Position numbers and translations under genes: made by a program. 64,000 nucleotides of DNA from Nocardia suismassiliense (GTDB lineage: Bacteria; Actinomycetota; Actinomycetes; Mycobacteriales; Mycobacteriaceae). Of the stretch, positions 39,748-47,928 are shown piece by piece; positions within the stretch are counted from its first letter, which is position 1, and every line of letters starts with the position of its first letter. Under the pieces are notes generated by a model. That model worked only from the letters and a program-made list of their open reading frames with translations, had not been told where the DNA came from and did no database searches. The stretch is from the NCBI RefSeq assembly GCF_900269665.1, contig NZ_LT985361.1, positions 2,463,507 through 2,527,506 on the forward strand, given 5' to 3'.

Positions 39748-40302
39748 ATGTCGTATCTGCGGACGTTCGCCCCCTGGATCGTCTATGCCGTGGTCCCCGC
39801 CGCGTACTGGCAGTGGGCCGCGCTGGGCGCGCTGCTGCTGTCGCTGTTCGAGGTGACCAGGCAACTGCGGGCGGGTCGCACCCTCGACGCCTTGATCATC
39901 GATCTGGGATCGCTGATCTTCTTCGCGGCGTTGACGGTGCTCGCCTTCGCCGATCCGGCTACCGCGCTGCACCCCTACAGCCCGGCACTGTCCTCCGGCG
40001 TGCTCGCGCTCATCGCGGGCATCTCGCTGGCAGTGCGTAAACCCTTCACCCTCGGCATCGCGAAACAAACCGCCCCGCAAGAACTCTGGGACCACCCCGG
40101 GTTCATCCGCACGGCCTACGTGCTCACCGCGGTGTGGGCGGCGAGTTTCACCATCGGCTGCGTCGTGCTGACGGCGCTCGCGCATGCCGGGTCGACGCCG
40201 CGGCTCATCGCGCAGGTGCTGGCCTTCGTGGTGCCCGCGGTATTCACGATGCGCTACGTCGCCTACGTCCAGTCCAAGGCACCAGTCGCCGCTCGACTCT
40301 GA
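39748..40302 (+). CDS. Integral membrane protein under PadR control
   Basis: A 184-residue protein with five hydrophobic helices (IVYAVVPAAYWQWAALGALL, LGSLIFFAALTVLAFADPAT, LSSGVLALIAGISLAVRKPF, AYVLTAVWAASFTIGCVVLT, VLAFVVPAVFTMRYVAYVQS). No motif identifies it beyond conserved VRKPFTL in an internal loop. GAGGAG lies 9 bases before ATG 39748. It is divergent from padR across an inverted-repeat operator and 18 bases ahead of a carotenoid oxygenase gene, with which it may form an operon. Confidence 0.82.
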   Translation: MSYLRTFAPWIVYAVVPAAYWQWAALGALLLSLFEVTRQLRAGRTLDALIIDLGSLIFFAALTVLAFADPATALHPYSPALSSGVLALIAGISLAVRKPFTLGIAKQTAPQELWDHPGFIRTAYVLTAVWAASFTIGCVVLTALAHAGSTPRLIAQVLAFVVPAVFTMRYVAYVQSKAPVAARL

Positions 40303-40320
40303 TCAGATCGGTTGTCTCCC

Positions 40321-41625
40321 ATGACCACTTCCGTGCCCCACCTCACCGGCAACTACGCACCCGTCACCGACGAGCTCACCACATACGACCTGCCGGTTAC
40401 CGGACAGCTTCCGCCCGAGCTCACCGGCTGGTATCTGCGCAACGGCCCGAATCCACAGGCGGCCACCTCGCACCACTGGTTCGCCGGTGACGGCATGGTG
40501 CACGGCGTACGGATCGAGAACGGCCGGGCGGTCTCCTACCGCAATCGCTGGGTCCGCACCACAACTTTCACCGACGACGCGCGCATCTACGACGAGTTCG
40601 GCAACCACGATTTGACCGCCGGTGTCGCCAACACCCACGTCGTCCGGCACGCGGGCCGCACGCTGGCGCTGGTCGAGTCGTCGCTTCCGTACGAACTGAC
40701 CAGCGACCTGGACACCGTCGGTGCCTACGATTTCGACGGCAGGCTGGGCACCGCGATGACCGCGCACCCCAAGACCTGCCCGGTCACCGGCGAGCTGCAC
40801 TTCTTCGGCTACGAACTCACCACCCCGCCCTTCTTGACTTACCACCGTGCCGATGCCGACGGCAATCTGCTGCTCAGCCGTGCGATCGAGGTGCCGGCCC
40901 CGACGATGCAGCACGACTTCAACCTCACCGCCGAGCACGTCGTATTCATGGATCTACCGGTCGTTTTCGACCTGGCGGAGGCGGTCGCCCGCACGGGCAT
41001 GCCGTTCCGCTGGAGCGACAGTTACCAGGCGCGCCTCGGTGTGCTCCGGCGCGACGATCCGCATGGCGAGGTGCGCTGGTTCCCGATCGAGCCCTGTTAT
41101 GTCTTCCACACGCTCAACGCCTACGACGAGCCGGGCAAGATCGTGCTGTATGTGATGCGCTATCCGCAGTTGTGGCGCAGCGAAACGCACACTTTCGACA
41201 AGTCGACCCTCTGGCGGTGGACCATCGATCTCGCCGCGGGCACCGTCGCCGAGGAGCAGCTCGACGATCGGGTCGCCGAATTCCCGCGGGTGGACGATCG
41301 TCTGGTCGGGTCGAACGCGCGGTTCGGTCATACCGCGGTGGCCGATGAGTCCGGTGCGCTACTGCGCTACGACCTGCACACCGGCAGCAGCACGGCGCAC
41401 GAGTTCGGCCCGGGCCGGATCCCCGGCGAGGCGGTGTTCGCGCCCGCCGACGAGAACCCGGGCGGCGACGGCTATCTCATGACCTTCGTCTACGACGCCG
41501 CGACCGACCGCAGCGATCTGACCATCCTGGACGCCACCGACCTGGCCGCGGCACCGGTCGCCACCATCCACCTGCCGCAGCGGGTCCCGTTCGGGTTCCA
41601 CGGAAGTTGGTTGGCGGACCGGTAG
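40321..41625 (+). CDS. Carotenoid cleavage oxygenase (RPE65 family)
   Basis: A 434-residue non-heme iron dioxygenase. The four iron histidines are in TAHPKTCP, TMQHDFNLT, YVFHTLNAY and GFHGSW at the C-terminus; the N-terminal GWYLRNGPNPQ and HWFAGDGMVHGV are family hallmarks. It cleaves a double bond in carotenoids, apocarotenoids or stilbene-like compounds with oxygen. No carotenoid biosynthesis genes are in the window. ATG 40321 is used; the ribosome site is weak, so coupling to the upstream membrane protein gene is likely. Confidence 0.95.
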   Translation: MTTSVPHLTGNYAPVTDELTTYDLPVTGQLPPELTGWYLRNGPNPQAATSHHWFAGDGMVHGVRIENGRAVSYRNRWVRTTTFTDDARIYDEFGNHDLTAGVANTHVVRHAGRTLALVESSLPYELTSDLDTVGAYDFDGRLGTAMTAHPKTCPVTGELHFFGYELTTPPFLTYHRADADGNLLLSRAIEVPAPTMQHDFNLTAEHVVFMDLPVVFDLAEAVARTGMPFRWSDSYQARLGVLRRDDPHGEVRWFPIEPCYVFHTLNAYDEPGKIVLYVMRYPQLWRSETHTFDKSTLWRWTIDLAAGTVAEEQLDDRVAEFPRVDDRLVGSNARFGHTAVADESGALLRYDLHTGSSTAHEFGPGRIPGEAVFAPADENPGGDGYLMTFVYDAATDRSDLTILDATDLAAAPVATIHLPQRVPFGFHGSWLADR

Positions 41626-41652
41626 TTCAGGGCGTAGGGGAGCGGGCGGGGG

Positions 41653-41931
41653 TCAGCCGATGACGGCGTTCATGATGGTGCCCGCGCTGGTGGCGACGAC
41701 ACCACCGATCATGGCCCCCGCCACCATCTTCGGGGAATCGAGGCCGCCGCCGGTCCACTTCTCCCACGCGAACTTGCCGCCCGCGTAAATGATGGCGACG
41801 ATGCCGGCCAGGAGAACGAACCAGGTGAAGTAGCGGACCAGTTGAAGGAACTTGTCGGAGACCGGCGGAGCCTCGGGGCTGGGGTTGCCGATCTGAGCAA
41901 GCAGTGTGTCGTGCACGGCGAGCAGGATCAT
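41653..41931 (-). CDS. Two-helix membrane protein, paralogue A
   Basis: A 92-residue protein with a short polar N-terminus (IGNPSPEAPPVSDK), helix 1 (LVRYFTWFVLLAGIVAIIYA), a loop GGKFAWEKWTGGGLDSPKM and helix 2 (VAGAMIGGVVATSAGTIMNA). It is clearly a paralogue of the divergent gene at 42160; the two share the loop GGKFAWEKW and most of helix 2. Topology resembles VirB2/TrbC-type pilin precursors or small membrane subunits of actinobacterial conjugation systems, but no other secretion gene is near, so the function is open. Confidence 0.8.
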   Translation of the reverse strand: MILLAVHDTLLAQIGNPSPEAPPVSDKFLQLVRYFTWFVLLAGIVAIIYAGGKFAWEKWTGGGLDSPKMVAGAMIGGVVATSAGTIMNAVIG

Positions 41932-42159
41932 CGTGGTCAGCTCATTCTGGATTCGGGACAGGGCAGGATTCGCTGTCTGCGATGGTATCGGTTTGTTCGC
42001 TGCAATGCAGTCGGGTCGGTGCGCTGGAGTGAAGTTCGCCGTACCAGGGCACTTGCCGGGGTTGCTGAAGCTCGGGATGATGGGTGGAGCGGGGGTTGAA
42101 CAACTTTCGCGCGGCAGCTCGGCGGCACCAAAGTTGTAGTGGAGCGTAGGGAGTAGACG
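41932..42159. promoter_or_regulatory. Divergent promoter region between two paralogous membrane genes
   Basis: A 228-base gap without ORF. ACAACTTT (42100-42107) and AAAGTTGT (42130-42137) form a perfect 8-bp inverted repeat 23 bases before the 42160 start, a possible operator or leader hairpin. Confidence 0.45.
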
Positions 42160-42453
42160 GTGAGCATCATTCTGGCGTCGGTCGGGGAGACTTTCACGAC
42201 ATTGGCGCAGGTCAGCAACCCGACCCCGGAAGCGCCGCCCTTGTCGGACAAGCTCTTACAGATGGTTCGCTACCTCACCTGGTTCGCGCTGCTGTCGGGG
42301 ATCCTGGCCATCATCTTCGCGGGCGGCAAGTTCGCCTGGGAGAAGTGGCAGGGCGGCGCGTTGCAGTCGCCGAAGATGATCGCGGGAGCCATGATCGGCG
42401 GTGTCGTCGCCACCAGCGCGGGCACCATCATGAACGCGGTGCTGGGCACCTGA
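42160..42453 (+). CDS. Two-helix membrane protein, paralogue B
   Basis: A 97-residue paralogue of the 41653 gene: polar N-terminus SNPTPEAPPLSDK, helix 1 MVRYLTWFALLSGILAIIFA, loop GGKFAWEKWQGGALQSPKM, helix 2 IAGAMIGGVVATSAGTIMNA. About two thirds of positions are identical to paralogue A. GTG 42160 has GGGAG 7 bases upstream. The pair faces apart, indicating inverted duplication. No partner genes reveal the function. Confidence 0.85.
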   Translation: MSIILASVGETFTTLAQVSNPTPEAPPLSDKLLQMVRYLTWFALLSGILAIIFAGGKFAWEKWQGGALQSPKMIAGAMIGGVVATSAGTIMNAVLGT

Positions 42454-42533
42454 GCCGCTAGCGGCAAACATTTAGCTATACTCCTGCGCGATCGCTGGCC
42501 ATGTCCGACCGGATCGGAAGCAGGGGAAAACCT

Positions 42534-43925
42534 ATGGGCGAGGGCGGACTGTCGCGTCGGAGCGTGCTCGGGTTGGCGGCGACTGTGGCGGCGGGGTTGT
42601 CGGCGTGCGGCCGGTCCGACGACGCGTCCTCGGGGCCTGACACCGTTGCGCCCAGTGCCGCCGAGTCGATCGCCAAGGACGCCTACATCTTCGGCTTTCC
42701 GCTGGTCCTGATGGACGTCACCAGGGCGGCGGCCGAGGCGTCCACGCCGGCCAATCGGTTCCAGCACGCCGCCGCGCTGCCGACTCCCGCGCGGCGAGAT
42801 GTGGTGCGGCTCAACCTGGATACGCTGTACTCGGTCGCGTGGCTCGATCTGCGGGCCGAGCCGATCGTATTGCGGGTGCCCGCCATGGACGGCGGCCGAT
42901 ACTGGCTGATGCAGCTGCTCGACGCGTGGACGAACACCGTGCACAACCCGAGCAGCGTTCGGCCGCAGGCGAAGCCGGGATCATCGGGCACCTATGCCAT
43001 CGTCGGGCCGAACTGGTCCGGCACCCTGCCCGACGATGTCACGCCGCTGCTCGTGCCGACGCCCACGGTGTGGTTGATCGGCCGGATCCAGGTGAACGGT
43101 CCGTCCGACCTGCCTGCCGTGCACGCGATTCAGCAACAGTTGCAACTGATACCGCTGAGCGACTGGACGGCGCGCCGCCCGATCGCGCCGCTTCCCCCTG
43201 TGCCCCAAGCGGATTCGGCGCCACCCGCGAAGCAGGTCGCCGAGATGGATGCGCGGACCTTCTTCGATCGAATGTGCGCGGTACTGGCAACCAACCCGCC
43301 CGCACCCGACGACGCCCCCGCGATGAAACGCTTCGCCACGATCGGGATCACGCCGGGCGGCAAGGTCATCGGACTCACCGACCAGGAACTGTCCTCGGCG
43401 GTGGACACCGCGCGACAGCAGATCCCGGTCTACCTCGATCCGAAAGCGGTGCACGAGAACGGCTGGACCTTCGATCCCGCCATCGGCACCTACGGCACCA
43501 ACTATCTACAGCGTGCCGCCATCGCGTGGAAAGGGCTCGGCGCCAACCTGGCCGAGGACGCCATCTATCCGACACTGTTCGCCACGGCGGACAGTGCAGG
43601 CCGGTTCCGCCTGCACTTCCCGGCGGGGCAGACGCCGCCGGTCGACGCGTTCTGGTCGCTGACCGCCTACGACGCCGACAGCTATCTGATGTCCAACCCC
43701 GCCGGGATCTACGCGATCGGTCATCAAATCCCGGTGGTGCCCAACCCGGACGGCTCCGTCGATCTCGCGGTCCAGCACGCAGACCCGGGTCCTAGTGTCC
43801 CGGTGGGCAACTGGTTACCCATACCGGAATCGGGACCGTTCTCCCTCACCATGCGGCTGTATGCCCCGAAAGCCGAAGCGATCCAAGGACGTTGGCAGCC
43901 ACCACCGCTGCTGCCGGTGGCTTGA
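42534..43925 (+). CDS. Tat-type lipoprotein with DUF1254/DUF1214 domains
   Basis: A 463-residue exported protein. The N-terminus has a twin-Arg motif and lipobox (LSRRSVLGLAATVAAGLSAC, Cys near residue 26), so it is probably a membrane-anchored lipoprotein. DUF1254 (IAKDAYIFGFPLVLMDVTRA, RLNLDTLYSVAWLDLRAEPI) is followed by DUF1214 (AVDTARQQIPVYLDPKAVHE and ADSAGRFRLHFPAGQTPPVD, FWSLTAYDADSYLM). The biochemical role of these domains is not established. AGGGGA lies 7 bases before ATG 42534. After the TGA stop the same frame stays open for 33 coding-like codons. Confidence 0.9.
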   Translation: MGEGGLSRRSVLGLAATVAAGLSACGRSDDASSGPDTVAPSAAESIAKDAYIFGFPLVLMDVTRAAAEASTPANRFQHAAALPTPARRDVVRLNLDTLYSVAWLDLRAEPIVLRVPAMDGGRYWLMQLLDAWTNTVHNPSSVRPQAKPGSSGTYAIVGPNWSGTLPDDVTPLLVPTPTVWLIGRIQVNGPSDLPAVHAIQQQLQLIPLSDWTARRPIAPLPPVPQADSAPPAKQVAEMDARTFFDRMCAVLATNPPAPDDAPAMKRFATIGITPGGKVIGLTDQELSSAVDTARQQIPVYLDPKAVHENGWTFDPAIGTYGTNYLQRAAIAWKGLGANLAEDAIYPTLFATADSAGRFRLHFPAGQTPPVDAFWSLTAYDADSYLMSNPAGIYAIGHQIPVVPNPDGSVDLAVQHADPGPSVPVGNWLPIPESGPFSLTMRLYAPKAEAIQGRWQPPPLLPVA

Positions 43926-44027
43926 GGTCCCGCTCCGGCGAGTGCCGAGCCGACGTATCAGGACGAGGTGCCCGGGATCGAGCCCGGACAACCGTTCGAC
44001 ACCGACCGTTATCCGCTGGTCGGCTAG
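43926..44027 (+). other. In-frame coding-like extension after the DUF1254 stop
   Basis: Immediately after the TGA at 43923-43925 the same frame continues for 33 codons to a TAG, with GC-rich third positions (about 79 percent by my count) and a sensible composition (EVPGIEPGQPFDTDRYPLVG at the end). There is no start codon of its own. It could be a remnant tail, a readthrough extension or chance. Confidence 0.35.
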
Positions 44028-44044
44028 CTATCCCGAACGAGACG

Positions 44045-44084
44045 AACGCCGTCCGTGCGCATCCGGTGCGCGGGCGGCGTTTTA
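44045..44084 (+). terminator. Intrinsic terminator after the DUF1254 gene
   Basis: AACGCCGTCCGTGC (44045-44058) pairs with GCGCGGGCGGCGTT (44068-44081) over 14 positions including two G-T wobbles, then TTTTAG. A classical rho-independent terminator, rare in this GC-rich window. Confidence 0.8.
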
Positions 44085-44107
44085 GTCTGCCAAAGTGCTC
44101 CTTGGGG

Positions 44108-44128
44108 TTAGGAACGAACCTGTCCTAA
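44108..44128. promoter_or_regulatory. Inverted repeat TTAGGA/TCCTAA before the epoxide hydrolase
   Basis: TTAGGA (44108-44113) and TCCTAA (44123-44128) are perfect 6-base arms with a 9-base spacer, 21 bases before the start. A plausible repressor site; no regulator adjoins it. Confidence 0.45.
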
Positions 44129-44149
44129 GCGCTCAATACCGTTGTGTTC

Positions 44150-45412
44150 ATGACAAACACCCCGGAGAGCGTCCGCCCCTTCCGCATCGAGATCCCGCAG
44201 GCTCAGCTCGAAGACCTGCATGCGCGGCTGGCGAACACCCGCTGGCCCGCCGAATTGCCGGGCGTGGGCTGGAGCCGAGGCGTACCGGTCGATTACTTGA
44301 AAGACCTCGCCGAGTACTGGCGCACCGAATTCGACTGGCGGGCACAGGAATCGCTGCTGAATGGGCATCCGCAGTTCAGCACCGAGGTGGACGGGCAGCA
44401 CCTCCACTTCCTGCACGTCCGCTCGCCCGAACCGGACGCGACGCCCTTGCTGCTGGTGCACGGCTGGCCGGGCGGGGTGACCGACTTCCTCGATGTGATC
44501 GGCCCGCTGTCGGATCCGCGCTCGCACGGCGGCGATCCGGCCGACGCCTTCCATCTGGTGATTCCGTCGCTGCCCGGCTTTGGCTTCTCGATTCCACTGG
44601 CCGGGCCCGGCATGAACGCGGCGAAGATGGCGGCGGTGTTCGCGAAGCTGATGGCCAGGCTGGGCTACGACCGCTACGGGGTGCACGGCTACGACACCGG
44701 CTCGTGGGTCGCGCCGCAGGTCGGTCGGCAGGATCCGGAGCGGGTTGCCGGCGTTCACGTCAACGGGATGATCGCTTTTCCGATGGGCATCGAAGGGGAG
44801 ATGGACGGGCTCAGCGATGTCGAGCAACAGCGCTGGCAGCGCATGCAGAACTTCAATGACGCGTATCTGCAATGCAATTCGAAGCGGCCGCAGACGGTGG
44901 CGTTCGGGCTGAACGATTCCCCGGTCGGTCAGCTGGCCTGGATGGTGGAGATGTTCAAGGAGCTGACCATGCCCGAGGATGGTCTGCCCGAGGACGCCAT
45001 CGATTGGGACCGCATGCTGCTCGACGTTTCGCTGTACTGGCTGACCGGCACCGCGAGTTCAGCGGCGCAGATCTACTACGAGGAGATCTCCGCCAACGAC
45101 TGGAGTTCCGCCGACTGGTCTACAGAGGGAGTCGAACCATCGGAAGGTGGCTGGGGCACTGACCAAGAGTCCGAAGGCGAGTGGGCCGCCGGACAGGGCG
45201 ATGACAGCGCGGACTGGACGACCGCAGCCCGCTCGACGGTGCCGACCGGCGTACTCGTCTCCGCCCACGACGTGACCATTCGCCGCTGGGCCGAGCGCGA
45301 TCATCACATCGTGCACTGGACCGAACTCGGTCACGGCGGACATTTTCTCGCCATGGAGGAACCGCAGGCCGTAATAGATGACCTGCGGGTCTTCTTCCGG
45401 AAGCTCGCCTGA
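44150..45412 (+). CDS. Epoxide hydrolase (EHN-type) with unusual acidic insertion
   Basis: A 420-residue cytosolic hydrolase. The EHN N-terminal domain ([20 protein letters not shown], then TRWP) is followed by an alpha/beta core: [10 protein letters not shown], nucleophile Asp in GYDTGSW (near residue 182) and catalytic His in LGHGGHF near residue 400. It opens epoxides to diols. Between residues about 318 and 362 is a Trp/Ser/Glu/Gly-rich segment ([20 protein letters not shown]) that family members I know lack, just before the conserved [11 protein letters not shown] strand. ATG 44150 is used; GTG 44144 is possible. Two bases separate its stop from the next gene. Confidence 0.9.
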   Translation: MTNTPESVRPFRIEIPQAQLEDLHARLANTRWPAELPGVGWSRGVPVDYLKDLAEYWRTEFDWRAQESLLNGHPQFSTEVDGQHLHFLHVRSPEPDATPLLLVHGWPGGVTDFLDVIGPLSDPRSHGGDPADAFHLVIPSLPGFGFSIPLAGPGMNAAKMAAVFAKLMARLGYDRYGVHGYDTGSWVAPQVGRQDPERVAGVHVNGMIAFPMGIEGEMDGLSDVEQQRWQRMQNFNDAYLQCNSKRPQTVAFGLNDSPVGQLAWMVEMFKELTMPEDGLPEDAIDWDRMLLDVSLYWLTGTASSAAQIYYEEISANDWSSADWSTEGVEPSEGGWGTDQESEGEWAAGQGDDSADWTTAARSTVPTGVLVSAHDVTIRRWAERDHHIVHWTELGHGGHFLAMEEPQAVIDDLRVFFRKLA

Positions 45413-45413
45413 G

Positions 45414-46553
45414 ATGGCCGCCCGCGAGCCGCTGCGGCGAACCCGGTCCGACGTGCTGAGCTCGCGGGCTCTCAACCGCGCCCTGCTCGAACGCCAACTA
45501 CTGCTGCGGCGGACGGACCTTTCCGTCGCAGCAGCAGTCGAGCAGGTGCTCGGCCTCAACGCACAGGATCCGAACCTGCCGTACCTGGCGCTGTGGAACA
45601 GACTGTCCGACTTCACCATCGGCGACCTCACCGCCGCGATCGAGGATCGCACCCTGGTGCGCTCCACGATGATGCGAGCCACCCAGCACCTGATGTCGGT
45701 GCCGGATTTCCGGCTGGTCCGGCCGATGCTGGCGCCGTTGCTACTTCGGGTGCAGCGCAACGCGTTCGGGCGCCGCACCGAAGGTATCGACCTCGATGCG
45801 CTGGTCGCCGACGCCACCGCGCTACTGTGCGATGGACAGGTGCTGACCAGGCCAGAACTGGGCAGACTGCTGGCAGAGCAACGGCCCGGCGCGGACCCGT
45901 CCGCCCTCGGATGGACGGCGCAATACCTGGTGCCGGTCGTACATCCGGCACCGAGCGGCACCTGGAACGTCCGCGGCGCAACGCCTTTCGCCGGCACCGA
46001 GTGGATCGCAATGCCCTCGGCGGCAACGGATGCAGACCGGCGGCAGCTGGTCCGGCGCTACCTCGCGGCTTTCGGGCCTGCCACCGCCGCCGACGCGCGG
46101 GCCTGGTCGGGAGTCGGCGGGCTACGTGACGTGTTCGAGCAGCTGCGACCCGAATTGCGCTGCTACACCGATGAACTCGGCAGGAAACTGTTCGACCTCC
46201 CGGACGCACCGCGACCGGACGCGGACTTACCCGCTCCGGTGCGGTTGCTACCGGAGTTCGACGCGACCTTGCTCGCCCATGCCGATCGGACCCGGATCAT
46301 GACCAAAGAGGTGCGCGCCCAAGTCTGCATCGGCGCGGGCGTCGCCGCAACGGTGCTCGTCGACGGCACGGTCGCCGCGATCTGGACGCGCACCCGGATC
46401 GACGACACCGAGGTACTGACTGTCCGCCCGCTGCGTCCACTGGCCGCGACGGACCGCGCCGCGATCGAAGCCGAGGCGCATAACCTCCTGGCCTTCGCGA
46501 CGCCGGCGGGCACCGACCACGACGTTCGGCTGCTGCCGTACCGAATCAAGTAA
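45414..46553 (+). CDS. Winged-helix DNA-binding protein (AlkZ-like)
   Basis: A 379-residue protein of the winged helix DNA-binding (HTH_42/AlkZ-like) family. Signature blocks are LNRALLERQLLLRR, VEQVLGLNAQDPNLPYLALW, RSTMMRATQHLMSVPDF, PATAADARAWSGVGGLRDVF and LLPEFDATLLAHADRTRIM. AlkZ proteins are DNA glycosylases that unhook interstrand cross-links and alkylated bases; the QxQ-type catalytic motif of AlkZ appears here as LNAQDPN, so only part of it is preserved. It begins 1 base after the epoxide hydrolase stop and is probably co-transcribed, which would pair epoxide detoxification with DNA alkylation repair. Confidence 0.85.
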   Translation: MAAREPLRRTRSDVLSSRALNRALLERQLLLRRTDLSVAAAVEQVLGLNAQDPNLPYLALWNRLSDFTIGDLTAAIEDRTLVRSTMMRATQHLMSVPDFRLVRPMLAPLLLRVQRNAFGRRTEGIDLDALVADATALLCDGQVLTRPELGRLLAEQRPGADPSALGWTAQYLVPVVHPAPSGTWNVRGATPFAGTEWIAMPSAATDADRRQLVRRYLAAFGPATAADARAWSGVGGLRDVFEQLRPELRCYTDELGRKLFDLPDAPRPDADLPAPVRLLPEFDATLLAHADRTRIMTKEVRAQVCIGAGVAATVLVDGTVAAIWTRTRIDDTEVLTVRPLRPLAATDRAAIEAEAHNLLAFATPAGTDHDVRLLPYRIK

Positions 46554-46607
46554 ACGGGTTTTACTAAACACTGTTCACAAACCCCGGTTCTGTGGTTCCA
46601 TCATCTC

Positions 46608-46621
46608 TGGAACGTGTTCCA
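46608..46621. promoter_or_regulatory. KstR-like operator upstream of CYP125
   Basis: TGGAACGTGTTCCA has perfect 6-base arms and fits TNNAACNNGTTNNA. It lies 44 bases before the CYP125 start. In mycobacteria and rhodococci cyp125 is a core KstR target. Confidence 0.8.
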
Positions 46622-46665
46622 CACAATGTCGTGAGGTCTGCAGCCCAGACCGGTAGGAGTTAACC

Positions 46666-47901
46666 GTGACCGTGACCACGCCCTCGATTCCCGCGGGATT
46701 CGACTTCACCGACCCCGACGTGCTCGCCTGTCGACTTCCCGTGCAGGAGTTCGCCGAGCTGCGCCGCACCGCGCCCGTGTGGTGGTGCGCGCAGTCCGGC
46801 CGGGCCAGCGGCTTCGACGACGGCGGCTACTGGGTGGTCTCCAAACTCGACCACATCAAGGAGATCTCGAAGCATCCGGAGCTGTTCTCCTCGCACGAGA
46901 ACGGTTCCATCATCCGCTTCAACGAGGACGTCACCCCCGAGCAGATCGGCATGCTCAGCGACATGCTGCTGATCAACCTCGATCCGCCCAAGCACACCAA
47001 GGTGCGGCGCATCATCTCCAAGGGCTTCACGCCGCGCGCGATCGAGAACCTGCGCGCCGCGCTCACCGAGCGGGCGGCCAAGATCGTGCACGAGGCGAAG
47101 AAATCCGGCGGCGGCGACTTCGTCGAGCAGGTCGCCTGCGAACTGCCGTTGCAGGCGATCGCCGAGCTGATCGGCATCCCGCAGGAAGACCGCAAGAAGA
47201 TCTTCGACTGGTCCAACCAGATGATCTCCTACGACGACCCGGAATTCGAGGGTGATCACCAGGTCGCGACGGCGGAGGTGATGGGCTACGCCTGGAACAT
47301 GGCCGAGGACCGCCGCAAGTGCCCGGCCGACGACATCGTCACCCAGTTGGTCAACGCCGACATCGACGGCGAGGGCCTGGCCTCCGACGAGTTCGCCTTC
47401 TTCGTCATCCTGCTCTCGGTGGCGGGCAACGAGACCACCCGCAACTCGATCACGCACGGCATGAAGGCGTTCGTGGACAACCCGGACCAGTGGGAGCTGT
47501 ACAAGGCGCAGCGCCCGCGCACCGCGCCGGACGAGATCGTGCGCTGGGCCACCCCGGTGAATGCCTTCCAGCGCACCGCGACCCAGGATCTGGAGCTCGG
47601 CGGCCAGCAGATCAAGAAGGGCCAGCGGCTCGGACTGTTCTACGGCTCGGCCAACTTCGACGAGGAGGCGTTCCGGGATCCGTTCAGCTTCGACGTGCTG
47701 CGTAATCCCAACCCGCACGTCGGTTTCGGCGGCACCGGCACCCACTACTGCGTCGGCGCCAACCTGGCCCGGCTGCAGATCGACCTGATGTTCAACGCCA
47801 TCGCCGACGCCATGCCGAACCTGCGCCAGGTCGCCGAACCGGTGCGGCTGCGTTCAGGCTGGCTGAACGGAATTAAGCGATGGGATGTCGAATATGCCTG
47901 A
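46666..47901 (+). CDS. cyp125: Cytochrome P450 CYP125 (sterol C26/C27 hydroxylase)
   Basis: A 411-residue P450. The sequence tracks mycobacterial CYP125 closely: IPAGFDFTDPDVLACRLPVQ, VVSKLDHIKEISKHPELFSS, FVEQVACELPLQAIAELIG, I-helix VAGNETTRNSITHGM near residue 255, ExxR in DEIVRWATPV, heme-binding FGGTGTHYCVGANLAR with Cys near 361, and the C-terminal RLRSGWLNGIKRW. CYP125 oxidises the terminal methyl of the cholesterol side chain to start its degradation. GTG 46666 has GGAG 6 bases upstream. The KstR-like operator upstream fits this role. The usual neighbours (fadA5, fadE28/29) are absent, so the gene is relocated relative to the mycobacterial cluster. Confidence 0.95.
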   Translation: MTVTTPSIPAGFDFTDPDVLACRLPVQEFAELRRTAPVWWCAQSGRASGFDDGGYWVVSKLDHIKEISKHPELFSSHENGSIIRFNEDVTPEQIGMLSDMLLINLDPPKHTKVRRIISKGFTPRAIENLRAALTERAAKIVHEAKKSGGGDFVEQVACELPLQAIAELIGIPQEDRKKIFDWSNQMISYDDPEFEGDHQVATAEVMGYAWNMAEDRRKCPADDIVTQLVNADIDGEGLASDEFAFFVILLSVAGNETTRNSITHGMKAFVDNPDQWELYKAQRPRTAPDEIVRWATPVNAFQRTATQDLELGGQQIKKGQRLGLFYGSANFDEEAFRDPFSFDVLRNPNPHVGFGGTGTHYCVGANLARLQIDLMFNAIADAMPNLRQVAEPVRLRSGWLNGIKRWDVEYA

Positions 47902-47928
47902 ACTGGCCGAATACGCTTGAATGACAGG

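Noticed and set aside
41653..42453. Holin-antiholin interpretation of the paralogous membrane pair
   Set aside because: No endolysin or phage gene is near and the proteins lack the charged C-terminus typical of holins; left as unknown.
46564..46576. TAAACACTGTTCA, an imperfect palindrome near CYP125
   Set aside because: The half-sites are separated by 3 rather than 2 bases, so it does not fit the KstR pattern; the real match is at 46608.
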